Below are positions 10,937 through 19,419 of a stretch of 64,000 bases of DNA, one piece after another. Every line of letters begins with the position of its first letter. Position 1 is the stretch's first letter. The position numbers and the translations under genes were made by a program. Where the stretch lies: NCBI GenBank assembly GCA_964343835.1, contig CAYFKR010000019.1, positions 10,873-74,872 on the forward strand, given 5' to 3'. This DNA is from CALEMW01 sp964343835. GTDB taxonomy: Bacteria > Krumholzibacteriota > Krumholzibacteriia > LZORAL124-64-63. Below the pieces are notes generated by a model that was given only the letters and a program-made list of their open reading frames with translations, was not told where the DNA came from and made no database searches.

Positions 10937-11634
10937 CCCGGAAGGGCCACACCACCTGCGCCTTCGCCGACCACGGCGGATACGACGCCTTCATCGGCAC
11001 CGACCCTGAGGGGCCGGTGCCCGGCCGCAGTCGCCTCTACGACGCCGTCAAACGGCTCATCGACATCGGCGGCGCCACGGTCGGCCTGCTCCTGCTCATG
11101 CCCCTCTATCCGTTCCTGGTCCTGCTCATCAAGCTGGACTCCCCGGGGCCCCTCTACTTCCGTCAGCGTCGGGTGGGTGAGGACGGCCGATTCTTCGACT
11201 GCTACAAGTTCCGCTCCATGGTGGTGGACGCCGAGGCGCGCAAGGGCGAACTGGCCCACATGAACGAGGCGTCGGGGGCTGCGTTCAAGATTCGCCGGGA
11301 CCCGCGCATCACCGGTGTCGGACGCTTCATCCGCAGCAGCAGCCTGGACGAGTTCCCCCAGCTCTTCAACGTGCTCAAGGGGGACATGAGCATCGTCGGG
11401 CCCCGGCCGCAGATCCCGTCCGAGGTGGCGGAGTACACGCCCCGCCAGGCCCGCCGCCTCCAGGTCAAACCCGGCCTGACCTGCCTGTGGCAGGTGTCGG
11501 GACGCAGCCAGCTCGACTTCGAGGAGTGGATGAACCTGGACCTCGAATACGTGCGGCGGCGCAGCCTCGGCTTCGACCTCTGGATCCTCTCGCGGACCAT
11601 TCCCGCGGTCATCGAGCGCAAGGGGGCGTACTGA
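10933..11634 (+). CDS. Polyprenyl-phosphate sugar-1-phosphate transferase (bacterial sugar transferase family)
   Basis: A 233-residue short-form PGT that contains essentially only the catalytic module. One re-entrant or transmembrane helix lies at about 45-65, followed by the conserved YKFRSM, SSSLDEFPQLFNVLKGDMS and VGPRPQ motifs. The C-terminus has the GLTCLWQVSGRS element. These enzymes start glycan synthesis by placing a sugar phosphate on undecaprenyl phosphate at the inner membrane. The start ATG at 10933 overlaps the GT39-like gene. It may initiate an O-antigen or exopolysaccharide, although no Wzx/Wzy genes are visible here. Confidence 0.88.
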   Translation: MTRKGHTTCAFADHGGYDAFIGTDPEGPVPGRSRLYDAVKRLIDIGGATVGLLLLMPLYPFLVLLIKLDSPGPLYFRQRRVGEDGRFFDCYKFRSMVVDAEARKGELAHMNEASGAAFKIRRDPRITGVGRFIRSSSLDEFPQLFNVLKGDMSIVGPRPQIPSEVAEYTPRQARRLQVKPGLTCLWQVSGRSQLDFEEWMNLDLEYVRRRSLGFDLWILSRTIPAVIERKGAY

Positions 11635-12005
11635 TGCGCGGCCTCGGCGTGGACGTGGTCTCGGTGGAACGCATCGCCGGCGCCCTGGATCGGCACGGCG
11701 ACCGGTTCCTGACGCGCTGCTTCCGCGAGGGCGAGATCGAGGTCCACCGGAGGCGGGGGAGGGCCGGCGTCCAGGCCCTGGCCGCCCGCTGGGCCGCCAA
11801 GGAGGCGTTCGTGAAGGCCGTGGGCGCCGCCGCCGGCGTGTTCGGCTATCGCGACGTGGAAGTGGTGTCCGGGGAATCCGGCGCCCCAACCCTCCGGCTC
11901 CACGGGGCGGCCGGCGAGGCCCTGGCCGCCACCGGCGGCGACCGCGTGATGGTGAGCCTCAGCCACGAGCGCGACGCGGCCGTGGCCGTGGTCGTGATCC
12001 CCTGA
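11634..12005 (+). CDS. acpS: Holo-[acyl-carrier-protein] synthase
   Basis: A 123-residue phosphopantetheinyl transferase of the AcpS type. The N-terminal GLGVDVVSVERI supplies the magnesium-binding Asp7, and ARWAAKEAFVKA supplies the conserved Glu and Lys. VSLSHERDAAVAV is the C-terminal family motif. It attaches 4'-phosphopantetheine from CoA to ACP, which is required for fatty acid and lipid A synthesis. ATG at 11634 overlaps the previous stop by one base, so it is the last gene of this block. Confidence 0.93.
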   Translation: MRGLGVDVVSVERIAGALDRHGDRFLTRCFREGEIEVHRRRGRAGVQALAARWAAKEAFVKAVGAAAGVFGYRDVEVVSGESGAPTLRLHGAAGEALAATGGDRVMVSLSHERDAAVAVVVIP

Positions 12006-12021
12006 CGGCCCGACGATCCTC

Positions 12022-12050
12022 TTGCCCCTGCGGCGTCCGATCGCTACACT
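12022..12050 (+). promoter_or_regulatory. Candidate sigma70-type promoter for the PhzF-like gene
   Basis: TTGCCC (12022-12027) and TACACT (12045-12050) are separated by 17 bp in the 87-base gap after acpS. The predicted start near 12057 leaves a leader of about 36 bases before the TTG start codon. Confidence 0.5.
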
Positions 12051-12092
12051 CCCGTCCGTACGCAACGCCAACCCTCTTCCTGGCGGTCCACC

Positions 12093-13022
12093 TTGGTCCG
12101 ACGCGATTACCTGTTGCTGGACGTCTTCACCGACGTACCCTTCGGGGGCAGCCGTCTCGCGCTGTTCCCCGACGGACGCGGCCTCTCCACCGGCATGATG
12201 CAGATCATCGCCCGGGAGATGGGCACGGGCGAGACGGCCTTCGTCTTTCCCGACGACGACGCCTCCGCCCGCCCCGGCCTGCGCATCTTCACGCCCTCCG
12301 CGGAGATCCCCCACTCGGGCCTGTCCCTGGTGGGCGCCACCGCGGCCCTGGACAGGCGCGGCGACCTCGTGCGTGCCGGCGGCGAGACCCACGTCACCTG
12401 GAAGACCGAGGCCGGCCTGTTCCCCGTGGTCGTGGGCGACCCCGGTTCAGGCCCCCTCTATTCCCTCGTGCTCGAGCCCGCCGAGTTCATCGGCGAGTAC
12501 TACCAGCGGGGGAAGGTGGCCCGGGCCCTCGGCCTGCCCGAGCAGGAGATCGCCATCACCGGCCTGCCCTGTGAGATCGTCTCGACGGGGCTGCCCATCC
12601 ACATCGTCCCGGTCGGGTCGCTGGACGCGGTGCGCGCCATCCGCCTGAGCCGGTCGTCCGCGGCGGCCATCGTCAAGGACCTGGGCTTCGGCGACCTCTT
12701 CGTCTTCACCTGCGAGACCGAGGGCGAGGACGCCGACGTCCACTGCCGCATGTTCGCCCACGACTTCGGCATTCCCGAGGACGCCGCCACCGGTTCCGCC
12801 TGCGGCTCGCTCATCGCCTACATGGTCAAGCATCGCCTGGTGCGCCGCGAACCCCGCGTGCGCATCGTCTGCGAGCAGGGCCTGGAGATGGGCCGCCCGA
12901 GCCGCCTGGTCGTGGAGGCCGACGTCTCCGACGACCGCGTCCGCTCCATCCGCGTGGGCGGCACCTGCGTGACCGTGGGCGAGGGACGACTCGAATTCGA
13001 CGCCGACGCCGTCGTCGGCTGA
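12093..13022 (+). CDS. PhzF-family isomerase/epimerase-like protein
   Basis: A 309-residue protein with the double diaminopimelate-epimerase-like fold of the PhzF family. The N-terminus LLLDVFTDVPFGGSRLA replaces the common D-F-FGGNPAAV motif. GTGETAFVF carries the conserved Glu that acts as general acid/base in PhzF. The C-terminal half has GIPEDAATGSACGSLIAY, the second substrate-binding motif. No phenazine genes are present, so involvement in phenazine synthesis is unlikely; many family members act on unknown small acids. The TTG start has only a weak ribosome binding site but fits the promoter just upstream. Confidence 0.85.
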   Translation: MVRRDYLLLDVFTDVPFGGSRLALFPDGRGLSTGMMQIIAREMGTGETAFVFPDDDASARPGLRIFTPSAEIPHSGLSLVGATAALDRRGDLVRAGGETHVTWKTEAGLFPVVVGDPGSGPLYSLVLEPAEFIGEYYQRGKVARALGLPEQEIAITGLPCEIVSTGLPIHIVPVGSLDAVRAIRLSRSSAAAIVKDLGFGDLFVFTCETEGEDADVHCRMFAHDFGIPEDAATGSACGSLIAYMVKHRLVRREPRVRIVCEQGLEMGRPSRLVVEADVSDDRVRSIRVGGTCVTVGEGRLEFDADAVVG

Positions 13023-13066
13023 ACCCTGAACCGACAACGACAGCACTGCTGACTCCCGGAGGAGCC

Positions 13067-14710
13067 ATGACCCAGACCGCCGGCCTGACCCCCGAAATGC
13101 GCGAGATGATGGTCCAGACCATGAAGCAGGTCGTCCAGCGCGACCTGCCCGACGCCGAGCTCCTCGGCCTGGACGAGCGCGACGAGTTCCCCGCGGAGTT
13201 CATCAAGGAGCTCCTGTCGCCCAACGTGGGGCTGCACCTTGTCTTCCTGCCCGAGTCGGTGGGCGGCCTGGGCGGCGGCGCCCTGGACATCTGCGAGGTC
13301 TCCATGGAGATGGCGGCCATGGACCTGGGCGTGGCCACGGCCTTCCTGGCCATCTGCCTGGGCACCGATCCCATCGTCGTCGGCGGCACCGACGAGCAGA
13401 AGGCCCACTGGCTGGGGCGCATCGCCTCAGAGGGCCTGATCGTGGCCTATGGCGTCACCGAGCCCGCCGCCGGCAGCAACGTGGCCTCGCTGCAGACCGT
13501 CGCCGAGCGCATCTGCGACGACGACGGCAACGTGACCCACTACCGCCTCAACGGCACCAAGCAGTTCATCACCAACGGCAGCGTGGCCCAGCTCTACACC
13601 ATCCTGGCCAAGACGCCCGACGGCCCCACGTTCTTCATCGTCGAGAGCGACGCCGAAGGCCTGCAGGCCGGCAAGCACGAGGACAAGCACGGCATCCGCG
13701 CCAGCGATACCGCGGGCGTGATCCTGGAGGACGTGGTCGTGCCCGTGGACCAGCTCATCGGCGGCGTGGAGGGCCAGGGCCTGAAGCAGGCCAACGAGGT
13801 CTTCGGCTACACGCGCCTGATGGTGGGCGCCTTCGGCCTGGGCTGCGGACGCGACGCCATGCGCCGCGCCGTGCGCTACGCCGGCGAGCGCATCCAGTTC
13901 GGCTCGCCCCTGATCGAGAAGGAAGGCTACGCCGCCAAGCTGCTCAGCTCCCACTGGGTGGACCTGGAGGCAGGCCGCTCCTACATGGAGGCCGTGGCCG
14001 ATCGGCTGGACTCGGGGGAGAAGGATCTGCAGGTGGAGGGCTCGGTGGCCAAGCTGTGGTGCACCGAGGCCGGCAACCGCGCCGCCGACGCCGCCATCCA
14101 GGCCCTCGGCGGCTACGGCTACGCCCGCGAGTACATGGTGGAGAAGATCCGGCGCGACGTGCGCATCACCACCATCTACGAAGGCACCAGCGAGATCCAG
14201 CAGTCCATCATCGGGCTCTATCGCTGGAAGGCAACCGTCCGCTCGAAGGGCGGCTTCTACGAGGAGATGGCCGCGAAGGTCGACGCCGCCCACGCCGCGA
14301 ACGCGGACCTCTGCGGCGACCTCATGGCCGCCGCCATCCGCGACCTCAACGCCGTCATCCAGCACGTCCACGGCAAGCGCATCGCCAGCCGGCAGGCCGT
14401 GCAGTTCCTGCTGGCGGACATGATGACCGTGTGCGAGGTGGGCGCTGCCTACGTGGAGCGCACCGCCGCCGCGGCCGACGCCGCCGCGCAGGCTCCCCTG
14501 GTTCGCGCCTTCGTGCGCCGGGCCCTGGCCGACATGCGCCGCGGCGCCGTGCAGTGCGTGATGGGCTACGCCGACGTGGACGACGCCGACGCCCTGGCCG
14601 AGGCCCGCACCTTCCTGGACGGTCTGGTCACCGCCGACCCCGTGGCCACCGATGCCGGCCGCCTGGCCGACCTGGGCGCCGTGACCGAGACCCTGAAGGC
14701 CATGGCCTGA
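13067..14710 (+). CDS. Acyl-CoA dehydrogenase with C-terminal helical extension
   Basis: A 547-residue flavoprotein. Residues 1 to about 395 form the acyl-CoA dehydrogenase core. YGVTEPAAGSN is the FAD/substrate loop, GYGYAREY is the C-terminal domain motif, and IYEGTSEIQ carries the candidate catalytic Glu372 (the equivalent of MCAD Glu376). About 150 further residues form an Ala-rich helical domain, as in the longer VLCAD/ACAD9-like and FadE-type enzymes. The expected role is FAD-dependent alpha,beta-dehydrogenation of acyl-CoA with electrons passed to ETF. Chain-length specificity is unknown. ATG at 13067 follows GGAGGAG. Its stop overlaps the next start by one base, linking it to the membrane cassette downstream. 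Confidence 0.9.
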   Translation: MTQTAGLTPEMREMMVQTMKQVVQRDLPDAELLGLDERDEFPAEFIKELLSPNVGLHLVFLPESVGGLGGGALDICEVSMEMAAMDLGVATAFLAICLGTDPIVVGGTDEQKAHWLGRIASEGLIVAYGVTEPAAGSNVASLQTVAERICDDDGNVTHYRLNGTKQFITNGSVAQLYTILAKTPDGPTFFIVESDAEGLQAGKHEDKHGIRASDTAGVILEDVVVPVDQLIGGVEGQGLKQANEVFGYTRLMVGAFGLGCGRDAMRRAVRYAGERIQFGSPLIEKEGYAAKLLSSHWVDLEAGRSYMEAVADRLDSGEKDLQVEGSVAKLWCTEAGNRAADAAIQALGGYGYAREYMVEKIRRDVRITTIYEGTSEIQQSIIGLYRWKATVRSKGGFYEEMAAKVDAAHAANADLCGDLMAAAIRDLNAVIQHVHGKRIASRQAVQFLLADMMTVCEVGAAYVERTAAAADAAAQAPLVRAFVRRALADMRRGAVQCVMGYADVDDADALAEARTFLDGLVTADPVATDAGRLADLGAVTETLKAMA

Positions 14711-15015
14711 TGACCGTCCCGGCCACGACACGGTCCGATATCGGGGACGGGACGGGCGATTCGCCCGCCCCGTCCGCCGAGGACCGTTTCGCGGTTTCCC
14801 TCCGCCGGCGCGGCCTGGCCGCGCCGGCCCTCCTCTGGGGCGCCGCCCTGCGCCCCCTTTCCTTCGTCGGCGGCCAGACCCTGCGGCTCGCCGCCCCCCT
14901 CTGGTCCCTCTTCGACGACGGCGACGGGCTGCAGGACGCCGTGGACGTCCTGGAGGACCGCCGCCGGTTCGACCGCTTCCTTGACCTCCTCGAGAACGGG
15001 GAGGCCGCTCCGTGA
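14710..15015 (+). CDS. Small protein of unknown function, first gene of membrane cassette
   Basis: A 101-residue protein that I do not recognise. ATG at 14710 shares its first base with the upstream stop. An N-terminal polar segment with many Ser, Thr and Asp is followed by a weakly hydrophobic stretch (about residues 36-68, LAAPALLWGAALRPLSFVGG). The C-terminus is charged (VLEDRRRFDRFLDLLENGE). It may be a peripheral membrane or adaptor subunit for the four membrane proteins that follow. The gene is supported by the tight overlaps on both sides and matching codon usage, not by homology. Confidence 0.6.
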   Translation: MTVPATTRSDIGDGTGDSPAPSAEDRFAVSLRRRGLAAPALLWGAALRPLSFVGGQTLRLAAPLWSLFDDGDGLQDAVDVLEDRRRFDRFLDLLENGEAAP

Positions 15016-15821
15016 CCCCCGCAACCGCCACCGTCTGGAACGTCGCCCTGTTCACGGCCCTGCTGCTGGGGCTCGTGGTCTGGAGCGTGCGTCGAGTCCG
15101 TTCGGGGCGGCCGGTGGAGGTCCGTTCCCTGCGCGGCGTCCGGGCCGTCTTCGAGGCCGTGGAGCAGGCCGCCGCGTCCGGCCGCCCGGTGCTGTTCGTG
15201 ACCGGCGTGCGCGACCTGGACAACATGCAGACCGTGGCCGGCCTCGCCATCCTCGAACCCGTGGCGCGGACCTGCGCCGAGCAGGGCGTCGAGCTGCTCG
15301 TTCCGGTGAACCGCAGCCTGGTGATGGAGGAGGCCCGCGCGGCCTGCAGGCGCGGTTTCGCCTCGGCGGGGCGCGAACACGCCTGGGACGACGACAACGT
15401 GACCTACATCTCCGACGACCAGCTGGGGTTCGTGGCCCGGGTCGACGGCATGATCGCCCGGGAGCGGCCGGGCGCCTGCTTCTTCTTCGGCTTCTTCGCC
15501 TCGGAGTCGCTGCTCCTGGCCGAGGGGGGGCGCCAGGTGGGCGCCGTCCAGGTGGCCGGGACCGCCAGCCCGGTGCAGCTGCCGTTCTTCGTCGCCGCCT
15601 GCGACCACACCCTGATGGGCGAGGAGCTCTTCGCCGCCGGGGCCTCCATGTCCGGCGACTCGGCCCTGCTCGGCAGTCTGCGGGGGCAGGACCTCGGTCG
15701 CATGGTGGCGGTGGGCCTGATCCTGGCGGGCACCGTCGTGGCCACCCTGGTCGCCATGGCGCCGTGGCCCTGGGCCGCCGCCCTCCGCGACGCCCTGGGC
15801 GTCCTGCTGGAGACGAGGTGA
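15012..15821 (+). CDS. DUF6754-like membrane-anchored protein
   Basis: A 269-residue protein with one transmembrane helix at each end (about 6-24 and 228-250) and a soluble central domain. The central region contains TGVRDLDNMQTVAGLAIL and, towards its end, LPFFVAACDHTLMGEELFAAGA. I associate these with DUF6754, a family known mainly from uncultured bacteria and Chloroflexi; this match is from memory and needs a profile search. No catalytic motif is evident. The GTG start at 15012 overlaps the previous stop by four bases. Function is unknown; it probably forms part of a membrane complex with its neighbours. Confidence 0.65.
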   Translation: MTPATATVWNVALFTALLLGLVVWSVRRVRSGRPVEVRSLRGVRAVFEAVEQAAASGRPVLFVTGVRDLDNMQTVAGLAILEPVARTCAEQGVELLVPVNRSLVMEEARAACRRGFASAGREHAWDDDNVTYISDDQLGFVARVDGMIARERPGACFFFGFFASESLLLAEGGRQVGAVQVAGTASPVQLPFFVAACDHTLMGEELFAAGASMSGDSALLGSLRGQDLGRMVAVGLILAGTVVATLVAMAPWPWAAALRDALGVLLETR

Positions 15822-15825
15822 GGCC

Positions 15826-16506
15826 GTGAAGCGTCCGACGCCACAGCATCTGCTCGCCGTGGTGGCCGTGGTGCTGCTGCTGGCAGCCTTCGTGGCCCCG
15901 CCCGGGGCCGGGACCTCTGACGGCATCGCAGCCCCCTTCGCGTGGGCCGACCGGCACTTCTCCTCGTGGTTCGGCATCCTGGCCGTCTTCGCCTTTTTGC
16001 TCGGGGGCATCAGCCTGGTGCGGAGCCACGGCAGGCGCGTGCTGGAGCGAGGAGCGGACTGGGGCTACTCCGCCGTGACCCTCGTCGCCTTCGCCGTGGT
16101 CCTGGTGGTCGGCATGTTCAAGCTGGGAGGCGCGCCCGGCCTGACCGGCGACCCCACCGCCGCCGACAGCTGGCTGACGAAGGTCTTCGAGGCCGTCCTC
16201 AGCCCCCTCCACGCCACCATGTATTCGTTGCTGGCCTTCTACGTGGCCTCGGCGTCGTACCGTGCGTTCCGGGCCCACGGCGTCGAGACGGCCGTGCTGC
16301 TGATCGCGGCCCTGGCCGTGCTGGTCGGACGGTTGCCCGCGGCGGTGATCCCGCTGCGTCTGGAGGACCTGGGCCTGTGGATCCTGACGGTCCCCAACAC
16401 GGCGGGGCAGCGTGCGCTGATGATCGGCATCGCCCTGGGTGTGGCGGCCCTCGCCGTGCGCATGGTGATGGGACTGGAGCGGGGACGGGGAGGGGACGGC
16501 TCGTGA
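15826..16506 (+). CDS. Polytopic membrane protein of unknown function
   Basis: A 226-residue protein with about six predicted transmembrane helices, near residues 8-25, 48-64, 79-103, 125-145, 150-167 and 185-207. It has short loops and a basic C-terminus. It starts at GTG 15826, four bases after the preceding stop. No motif was recognised. Being the central gene of five tightly linked genes, it is a likely membrane core of a shared complex; that role is inference. Confidence 0.65.
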   Translation: MKRPTPQHLLAVVAVVLLLAAFVAPPGAGTSDGIAAPFAWADRHFSSWFGILAVFAFLLGGISLVRSHGRRVLERGADWGYSAVTLVAFAVVLVVGMFKLGGAPGLTGDPTAADSWLTKVFEAVLSPLHATMYSLLAFYVASASYRAFRAHGVETAVLLIAALAVLVGRLPAAVIPLRLEDLGLWILTVPNTAGQRALMIGIALGVAALAVRMVMGLERGRGGDGS

Positions 16507-17363
16507 AGACCCGACTCGGAGCCCTGGAGCGGATCGACCGGCGCTGGATCTACCTGATCCTGGCGGCGGCCGTGGTGGCTGCGGTCCTGGCGCGGCCGGT
16601 GTTCCGCGACCGGCCCGGGAAGCTGTCGCAGCCCGTCTTCGACCTCGTGGAATCGCTGCCGCCCGGCACGCCCATGCTGCTCTCCCTGGACTACTCGCCC
16701 AGTTCCGCCCCGGAGCTGGAACCCGTGGCCGAGGCCCTCGCGCGCCACGCCCTGATCCGCGGCCTGCCCCTGTGCACCATGTCGCTGTGGCCCACGGGCA
16801 ACCACATGGCCCAGCGCCTCGCGTCCAACGTCATCGAGCCTGAGTTCCCCGATGCCGTGCAGGGCCGTGACTGGGTCTCCCTCGGTTTCCAGGCCGGGGG
16901 TGAATTGCTGGTGCATGCGCTGGTCGATTCCCTCGGCTCGCGCTACGCCACCGACGTGCGGGGAGTACCGCTGGACTCCCTGCCGGCCCTGGCGGGCGTC
17001 GAGAACCTGGGCGGGTTCGGACTCGTCATGAGCCTTTCGGCCGGTACGCCGGGACTCAAGGAATGGGTCCTGTACGGCGGGGACGTGGGCGGATTCGCCC
17101 TCGCCGGCGCCTGCACCGGCGTCGGGGCGCCCCAGTTCTTCCCGTACTACCCGCGCCAGGTCTTCGGACTGCTGGCGGCCCTCAAGGGCGGGGCCGAGTA
17201 CGAGGCCGCCCTGACCGCGCGCTACCCCGACCGCGTGCCGCCGGTGATGCGCGCCACCCGCGGCATGGGCCCCCAGACGGCGGCCCACCTGGTGATCGTG
17301 GCCTTCGTGGTGCTGGGCAACGCCGGTCTGCTGATCCGCCGCCTGAAGGGAGGCGGGTCATGA
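16503..17363 (+). CDS. Membrane-anchored protein of unknown function
   Basis: A 286-residue protein with an N-terminal transmembrane helix (about 17-35) and another near the C-terminus (about 258-277). A soluble domain of roughly 220 residues lies between them. That domain begins with the ESLPPGTPMLLSLDYSPSSAPE segment and holds a Gly-rich stretch, YGGDVGGFALAGACTGVGAP. The layout (TM, soluble domain, TM) mirrors the DUF6754-like protein two genes upstream. GTG at 16503 overlaps the preceding stop by four bases. I do not recognise the family, and no catalytic residues are apparent. Confidence 0.65.
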   Translation: MKTRLGALERIDRRWIYLILAAAVVAAVLARPVFRDRPGKLSQPVFDLVESLPPGTPMLLSLDYSPSSAPELEPVAEALARHALIRGLPLCTMSLWPTGNHMAQRLASNVIEPEFPDAVQGRDWVSLGFQAGGELLVHALVDSLGSRYATDVRGVPLDSLPALAGVENLGGFGLVMSLSAGTPGLKEWVLYGGDVGGFALAGACTGVGAPQFFPYYPRQVFGLLAALKGGAEYEAALTARYPDRVPPVMRATRGMGPQTAAHLVIVAFVVLGNAGLLIRRLKGGGS

Positions 17364-18055
17364 TCGTCCCCTGCGCCGTGAGTCACGACCTCGAGATCTG
17401 GGTGGGCGCGCTGCTGACGCTGATGGTCTTCTCGTTCCTGTGGCGGGACAATCCCTTCTACAAGTTCGCGGAGCATGTCTTCGTCGGGGCGTCGGCGGCC
17501 TACTGGATGGTCATCGGCTTCTGGACCACGCTCTGGCCGCGGGTGGTGGTGCCCCTGATGCCCGAGGCCCAGCGGGTCGTCCGACCCGATGCGCCCCTTC
17601 CCGAACGCGACCTGACGGCCCTGGTGCCCGCCCTGCTCGGCCTGCTGATGCTCACACGCCTGATTCCGAGGGTGTCGTCGTGGGCGCGCTGGCCCACGGC
17701 CTTCGTGCTGGGGACCACGGCAGGGTACGCCGTCGTCCGCTACGTAAGGTCGGACTTCGTCTTCCAGATCCGTGCGGCGATCGGAGAGGGGCTGCTGCTG
17801 CGCGCCCCTGACGGAGGCTGGGACGTGGGTGCGTCCCTGTCGGCCGTGGTGATCCTGGCGGGTACCGTGTGCGGCCTGGTGTACTTCATGAACACCCGTC
17901 GCGGGGGCTCGGTGAGCGGGCCTGCCGCGCGCATCGGCCTGCTGGTGCTCATGGTGACCTTCGGCGCCTCGTTCGGCTCCGCGGTCATGGCCCGCATCAG
18001 CCTGCTCGTCGGCCGGCTCCAGATGCTGCTGGGCGATTGGCTCGGCCTGATCTGA
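17360..18055 (+). CDS. Polytopic membrane protein of unknown function, last gene of cassette
   Basis: A 231-residue protein with about six or seven hydrophobic helices. Its first half contains WRDNPFYKFAEHVFVGASAA, a conspicuous aromatic and charged segment between two helices that is a good candidate functional site. The C-terminus is a long hydrophobic pair of helices. ATG at 17360 overlaps the previous stop (ATGA). A promoter for the next transcription unit follows, so the cassette ends here. Function is unknown. Confidence 0.65.
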   Translation: MIVPCAVSHDLEIWVGALLTLMVFSFLWRDNPFYKFAEHVFVGASAAYWMVIGFWTTLWPRVVVPLMPEAQRVVRPDAPLPERDLTALVPALLGLLMLTRLIPRVSSWARWPTAFVLGTTAGYAVVRYVRSDFVFQIRAAIGEGLLLRAPDGGWDVGASLSAVVILAGTVCGLVYFMNTRRGGSVSGPAARIGLLVLMVTFGASFGSAVMARISLLVGRLQMLLGDWLGLI

Positions 18056-18064
18056 GCAACCGCC

Positions 18065-18094
18065 TTGACGCCCGGCGGTCCGGTTCCCTAGACT
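18065..18094 (+). promoter_or_regulatory. Candidate sigma70-type promoter for TPR protein and aroQ
   Basis: TTGACG (18065-18070) and TAGACT (18089-18094) are separated by 18 bp in the 106-base gap after the membrane cassette. The predicted start near 18101 lies about 60 bases before the TPR protein start. Confidence 0.5.
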
Positions 18095-18161
18095 TGTCGA
18101 TCCGAGCCGGCACGCCTCCGGCCTCCGTCGACGTCAGCACCTCGAGCCCCGGGACCCGCCC

Positions 18162-18875
18162 TTGAATTTCGACCGACAGATCCGCTACTTCGAGATGCAG
18201 GACCAGCGCGTGCCCGACGCCCGCTTCTGGTTGCCCCTGGCCGACCTCCACCGCCGCAACGGGGACCCCGAGATCGCCCTGCGCGTGGTGCAGGAGGGCA
18301 TGGCCGGCCGCGCCGCCGGCGCCGCCGCCCACTGGGTGCTGGCCTGCACCCTGCGCGACCTGGGCCGTCTGGACGAGGCGCGACGCGAAGCCGCAGCGGT
18401 CCTCGAGCTCGACCCCGCCCATCGGGGAGCCCCTGGTCTCCTGGCCCTCGAGGATCCGGTCGTCGAGGCCCCCGAGGTGACTCCGGACGATGCGGCCGAG
18501 GAGACGGCGCAGGAGCTCGAAGAACCCGCCGCCGCGGAACAGGCAGAGCCGGCTCCCGCCCCGGAGCCCGCACCCCCCGTGCCCGAGACGACCGCCGCCG
18601 GCGAGTCCGGCCGCGGCGTGTTCGTGACCCGCACCCTGGCCGACATCTACCTCTCCCAGGGGCACCAGGACAAGGCCCTGGACATCCTCTACAAGGTCCT
18701 CGAGCAGCATCCGGAGCGGGAGGACATCGTGGCCCAGATCGCCGCCGTGGAGGCGAGCTCCGGCCGCGACGGCGATGCGGCCCGGCCGGCACGCCGCCCC
18801 GACGCGGCCCGCGACGAGGCCAACCGGGAGCGCTTCGACGCCTGGCTCGAGCGCGAGGCCGGGGGAGAGTCGTGA
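18162..18875 (+). CDS. TPR-repeat protein
   Basis: A 237-residue protein in three parts. The N-terminal tetratricopeptide units cover about residues 20-95, with the pattern WLPLADLHRRNGDPEIALRV. A Glu/Pro/Ala-rich linker spans about 105-150. A further TPR unit lies at about 155-195 (TLADIYLSQGHQDKALDIL). TPR units mediate protein contacts; the partner is unknown. The TTG start at 18162 has no clear ribosome binding site, and a downstream ATG at 18195 is an alternative. It is translationally coupled to aroQ. Confidence 0.75.
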   Translation: MNFDRQIRYFEMQDQRVPDARFWLPLADLHRRNGDPEIALRVVQEGMAGRAAGAAAHWVLACTLRDLGRLDEARREAAAVLELDPAHRGAPGLLALEDPVVEAPEVTPDDAAEETAQELEEPAAAEQAEPAPAPEPAPPVPETTAAGESGRGVFVTRTLADIYLSQGHQDKALDILYKVLEQHPEREDIVAQIAAVEASSGRDGDAARPARRPDAARDEANRERFDAWLEREAGGES

Positions 18876-19318
18876 GCCGGGTCATCCACGTGCTCAACGG
18901 GCCCAACCTGGACCGCCTCGGGGTACGCGAGCCGGAGGTCTACGGCTCGACCACCTACGACGACCTGGTCGGCGACCTCCTGGCCGCAGCCGGGGAGACC
19001 GGCGTCGACCTCCACTGCCGACAGACGGCGGGCGAGGGCGAGCTGGTCACCTGGATCCACGAAGCCGACGCCGAGGCTGACGGCCTGATCCTCAACGCCG
19101 CCGCCTACACCCACACGTCGGTGGCCGTGCGCGACGCCCTGCTGTCGGTCTCGATCCCCGTGATCGAGGTCCACATCTCCAACCCCCACGCCCGCGAGGA
19201 CTTCCGCCGCACGAACCTCATTTCCGACACCGTGGCCGCCACGGTCCAGGGGTTCGGTGTCCGCGGCTACCGCATGGCCCTCCAGGGCCTCCTGGGCCTA
19301 CTCGACGACGCCGGCTGA
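18872..19318 (+). CDS. aroQ: Type II 3-dehydroquinate dehydratase
   Basis: A 148-residue enzyme of the dodecameric type II family. It shows the NGPNLDRLGVREPEVYG motif with the catalytic Tyr24, and VIEVHISNPHAREDFR with the conserved His and active-site Arg. It removes water from 3-dehydroquinate in the shikimate pathway for aromatic amino acids. GTG at 18872 overlaps the TPR gene by four bases. Length and motifs match the family closely. Confidence 0.95.
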   Translation: MSRVIHVLNGPNLDRLGVREPEVYGSTTYDDLVGDLLAAAGETGVDLHCRQTAGEGELVTWIHEADAEADGLILNAAAYTHTSVAVRDALLSVSIPVIEVHISNPHAREDFRRTNLISDTVAATVQGFGVRGYRMALQGLLGLLDDAG

Positions 19319-19334
19319 GGACCCACCGCCCCGA

Positions 19335-19363
19335 TTGCTTTTCCGGAGCCTCCATGTTATCAA
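19335..19363 (+). promoter_or_regulatory. Candidate sigma70-type promoter of efp
   Basis: TTGCTT (19335-19340) and TATCAA (19358-19363) are separated by 17 bp. Transcription would begin near 19370, downstream of an in-frame ATG at 19354. That excludes the ATG as the efp start and supports the TTG at 19420. Confidence 0.55.
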
Positions 19364-19419
19364 TGGGGGCGATCCAGACCACCACACGGCCCCTCGCCGG
19401 GCCCACAAGGAGACGAGAG

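Noticed and set aside
19354..19419. Upstream ATG start for efp
   Set aside because: It precedes the predicted transcription start and adds 22 residues not found in EF-P; TTG 19420 has a good ribosome binding site.
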